Of a stretch of 64,000 nt of DNA, positions 62,748 to 64,000 are shown piece after piece. The notes under the pieces are model-generated. The model ran no database searches. It had not been told where the DNA came from and was given only the letters and a program-made list of their open reading frames with translations. Both the position numbers and the translations under genes were made by a program. The stretch is from NCBI GenBank assembly GCA_000482145.1, contig AUXH01000002.1:57566-121565 (forward strand), in the 5' to 3' direction. Every line of letters starts with the position of its first letter. The stretch's first letter is position 1. Source of the DNA: Strigomonas culicis. Lineage: Eukaryota; Euglenozoa; Kinetoplastea; Trypanosomatida; Trypanosomatidae.

Positions 62748-64000
62748 ATGATGCGCCGTTTCGGTTCCGCCATGGCGGCTTCTCTTGTTGCGGCCCGCAG
62801 CGCCAGCAACCTGGTGAAGACGTTCGATCGCAACACCTACACGCCCTCCGCCACGGAGGCGAAGCGCCACGGGAAGCAGCGTCTCACCGCGATGGAGCGC
62901 GTGCAGCTCTTCTGCGACCCCGGCACCTTCCGCGAGCGCGACGCCCTGGTTGAGCATGAGTGCCACAACTTCGACATGCACAAGAAGAAGATCGCCGGCG
63001 ATGGCTTTATCACTGGTACTGGTAAGGTCTTTGGCCGCCCGGTCTTTCTCTTCTCGCACGATTTTACGGTGCTCGGTGGCTCCCTTTCCGGCACAAACGC
63101 CGCCAAGGTGGTGAAGATCATGGACGAGGCTGCCAAGATTGGCATCCCCCTGATCGGCTTCAACGACTCCGGCGGTGCCCGCATCCAGGAGGGCGTGGTG
63201 TCCCTCGCCGGCTACGCGGACATCTTCCTGCGCAACACCCTCTTCTCTGGCGTGATCCCGCAGATCTCCGTCATCATGGGCCCGTGCGCCGGTGGTGCCG
63301 TGTACTCTCCGGCCATCACGGACTTCACCTTCATGGTGGACCAGTCCTCGTACATGTTCGTGACCGGGCCGGAGGTGGTCAGCGCCGTCGGCGGCAAGCT
63401 GGTGACGAAGGACGAGCTCGGTGGGCCCAAGATCCACGGCAGCAAGTCCGGCGTGTCCGCTGGCACGTTCCCGAACGACCTCGTCGCCCTCGCGCAGCTC
63501 CGTAAGCTGTACACGTACCTGCCGCTCAGCAACCGCGACCCCGCGCCGGTGGTGAAGACGACCGACTCCCGCTTCCGCAACGTGGACTCGCTCAACACGG
63601 TCGTGCCCTTCGACACGAAGGAGGCCTACGACATCCGCGACGCCATCTTCCCGGTGGTGGATGCCGAGTCCTTCTTCGAGATTCAGCCGCAGTTCGCCAA
63701 GAACATCGTGTGCGGCTTCGCGCGCGTGGAGGGCCGCACGGTGTGCATCATCGCCAACCAGCCCAAGGTGCAGGCCGGCGTGCTCGATATTGATTCCTCC
63801 GTGAAGGCCGCCCGCATGGTGCGCTTTGCGGATGCCTTCAACATCCCCATTCTGACCTTCGTCGACGTGCCCGGGTTCCTGCCTGGTGTGCAGCAGGAGT
63901 ACGGCGGTATCATCCGCCACGGCGCGAAGCTGTTGTACGCCTACGCGGAGGCGACCGTAGTCCGACCGAAGTACTACCAACCTACCTACTACTACCGACC
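62748..64000 (+). CDS. PCCB: Propionyl-CoA carboxylase beta chain, 3' partial
   Basis: The frame runs from the ATG at 62748 (a second ATG follows at once) to the window edge, about 417 codons of an expected 500 or more. The N-terminus is basic and Ser/Ala-rich, fitting a mitochondrial presequence. The carboxyltransferase core shows [32 protein letters not shown] and V-D-V-P-G-F-L-P-G, the order seen in acyl-CoA carboxylase beta chains. The beta subunit transfers CO2 from biotin to propionyl-CoA, giving methylmalonyl-CoA in the mitochondrion. Methylcrotonyl-CoA carboxylase beta is the main alternative. From about base 63959 the translation abruptly departs from the family, with Tyr/Pro-rich residues. 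See findings. Confidence 0.93.
   Translation, partial: MMRRFGSAMAASLVAARSASNLVKTFDRNTYTPSATEAKRHGKQRLTAMERVQLFCDPGTFRERDALVEHECHNFDMHKKKIAGDGFITGTGKVFGRPVFLFSHDFTVLGGSLSGTNAAKVVKIMDEAAKIGIPLIGFNDSGGARIQEGVVSLAGYADIFLRNTLFSGVIPQISVIMGPCAGGAVYSPAITDFTFMVDQSSYMFVTGPEVVSAVGGKLVTKDELGGPKIHGSKSGVSAGTFPNDLVALAQLRKLYTYLPLSNRDPAPVVKTTDSRFRNVDSLNTVVPFDTKEAYDIRDAIFPVVDAESFFEIQPQFAKNIVCGFARVEGRTVCIIANQPKVQAGVLDIDSSVKAARMVRFADAFNIPILTFVDVPGFLPGVQQEYGGIIRHGAKLLYAYAEATVVRPKYYQPTYYYR

Noticed and set aside
1..64000. Mobile elements, tRNA/rRNA genes, CRISPR arrays and strand-switch regions
   Set aside because: None is visible. All genes are on one strand and the repeats are simple microsatellites.

Overview
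The window is trypanosomatid (kinetoplastid) nuclear DNA. All 30 recognisable genes lie on the + strand with no introns. GC-rich coding sequences alternate with AT-rich spacers full of long T and pyrimidine tracts. Nearly every start codon is preceded by a pyrimidine tract and an AG, which is the arrangement expected for spliced-leader trans-splicing. This is one segment of a polycistronic unit with no strand switch, tRNA, rRNA, transposon or CRISPR seen. The gene neighbourhood (RAD51, RPS26, RAD50, Aurora kinase, dynein heavy chain) recalls Leishmania chromosome 28, from memory and unverified. The genus cannot be fixed from the sequence. All coding frames are open under the standard code.

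Layout. 1-8.6 kb: 5'-truncated RAD5/RAD16-type SNF2 helicase with RING, three trypanosomatid unknowns, and a Sas10/Utp3 rRNA-processing protein. 9-17.4 kb: a VMP1-like membrane protein with an N-terminal EF-hand, an HROB-like OB-fold protein, a KCTD-type BTB protein, a PP1 phosphatase, an ankyrin protein, and a membrane protein of unknown role. 17.7-20.6 kb: secretory and vacuolar genes (SEC13, V-ATPase subunit e, KDEL receptor). 21.8-38.6 kb: an ULK4-like pseudokinase followed by a 4149-residue axonemal inner-arm dynein heavy chain. 39-46.7 kb: a small basic protein, a coiled-coil protein, a CDKL5-like kinase and a VPS37A-like ESCRT-I subunit. 47.4-48.9 kb: a tandem pair of tiny IAP-type RING proteins. 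49.5-57.6 kb: RAD51, RPS26, RAD50 and Aurora kinase. 58.1-64 kb: a ZMYND10-like dynein assembly factor without its MYND finger, a TPR/MYND/SET (SMYD-like) protein with a degraded catalytic motif, and the start of propionyl-CoA carboxylase beta.

Two themes recur. One is DNA repair and recombination (SNF2-RING helicase, HROB-like protein, RAD51, RAD50). The other is flagellum building (ULK4-like, dynein heavy chain, CDKL5-like kinase, ZMYND10-like). In trypanosomatids co-location does not imply co-regulation, because control is mainly post-transcriptional through the UTRs. The most unusual non-coding signal is a compact set of perfect stems directly after the PP1 stop codon. The most unusual protein signals are the EF-hand on VMP1, the HROB-like OB-fold protein, the finger-less ZMYND10 and the twin RING genes. 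The last ~42 bases of the window no longer match what propionyl-CoA carboxylase should encode and look like damaged sequence.
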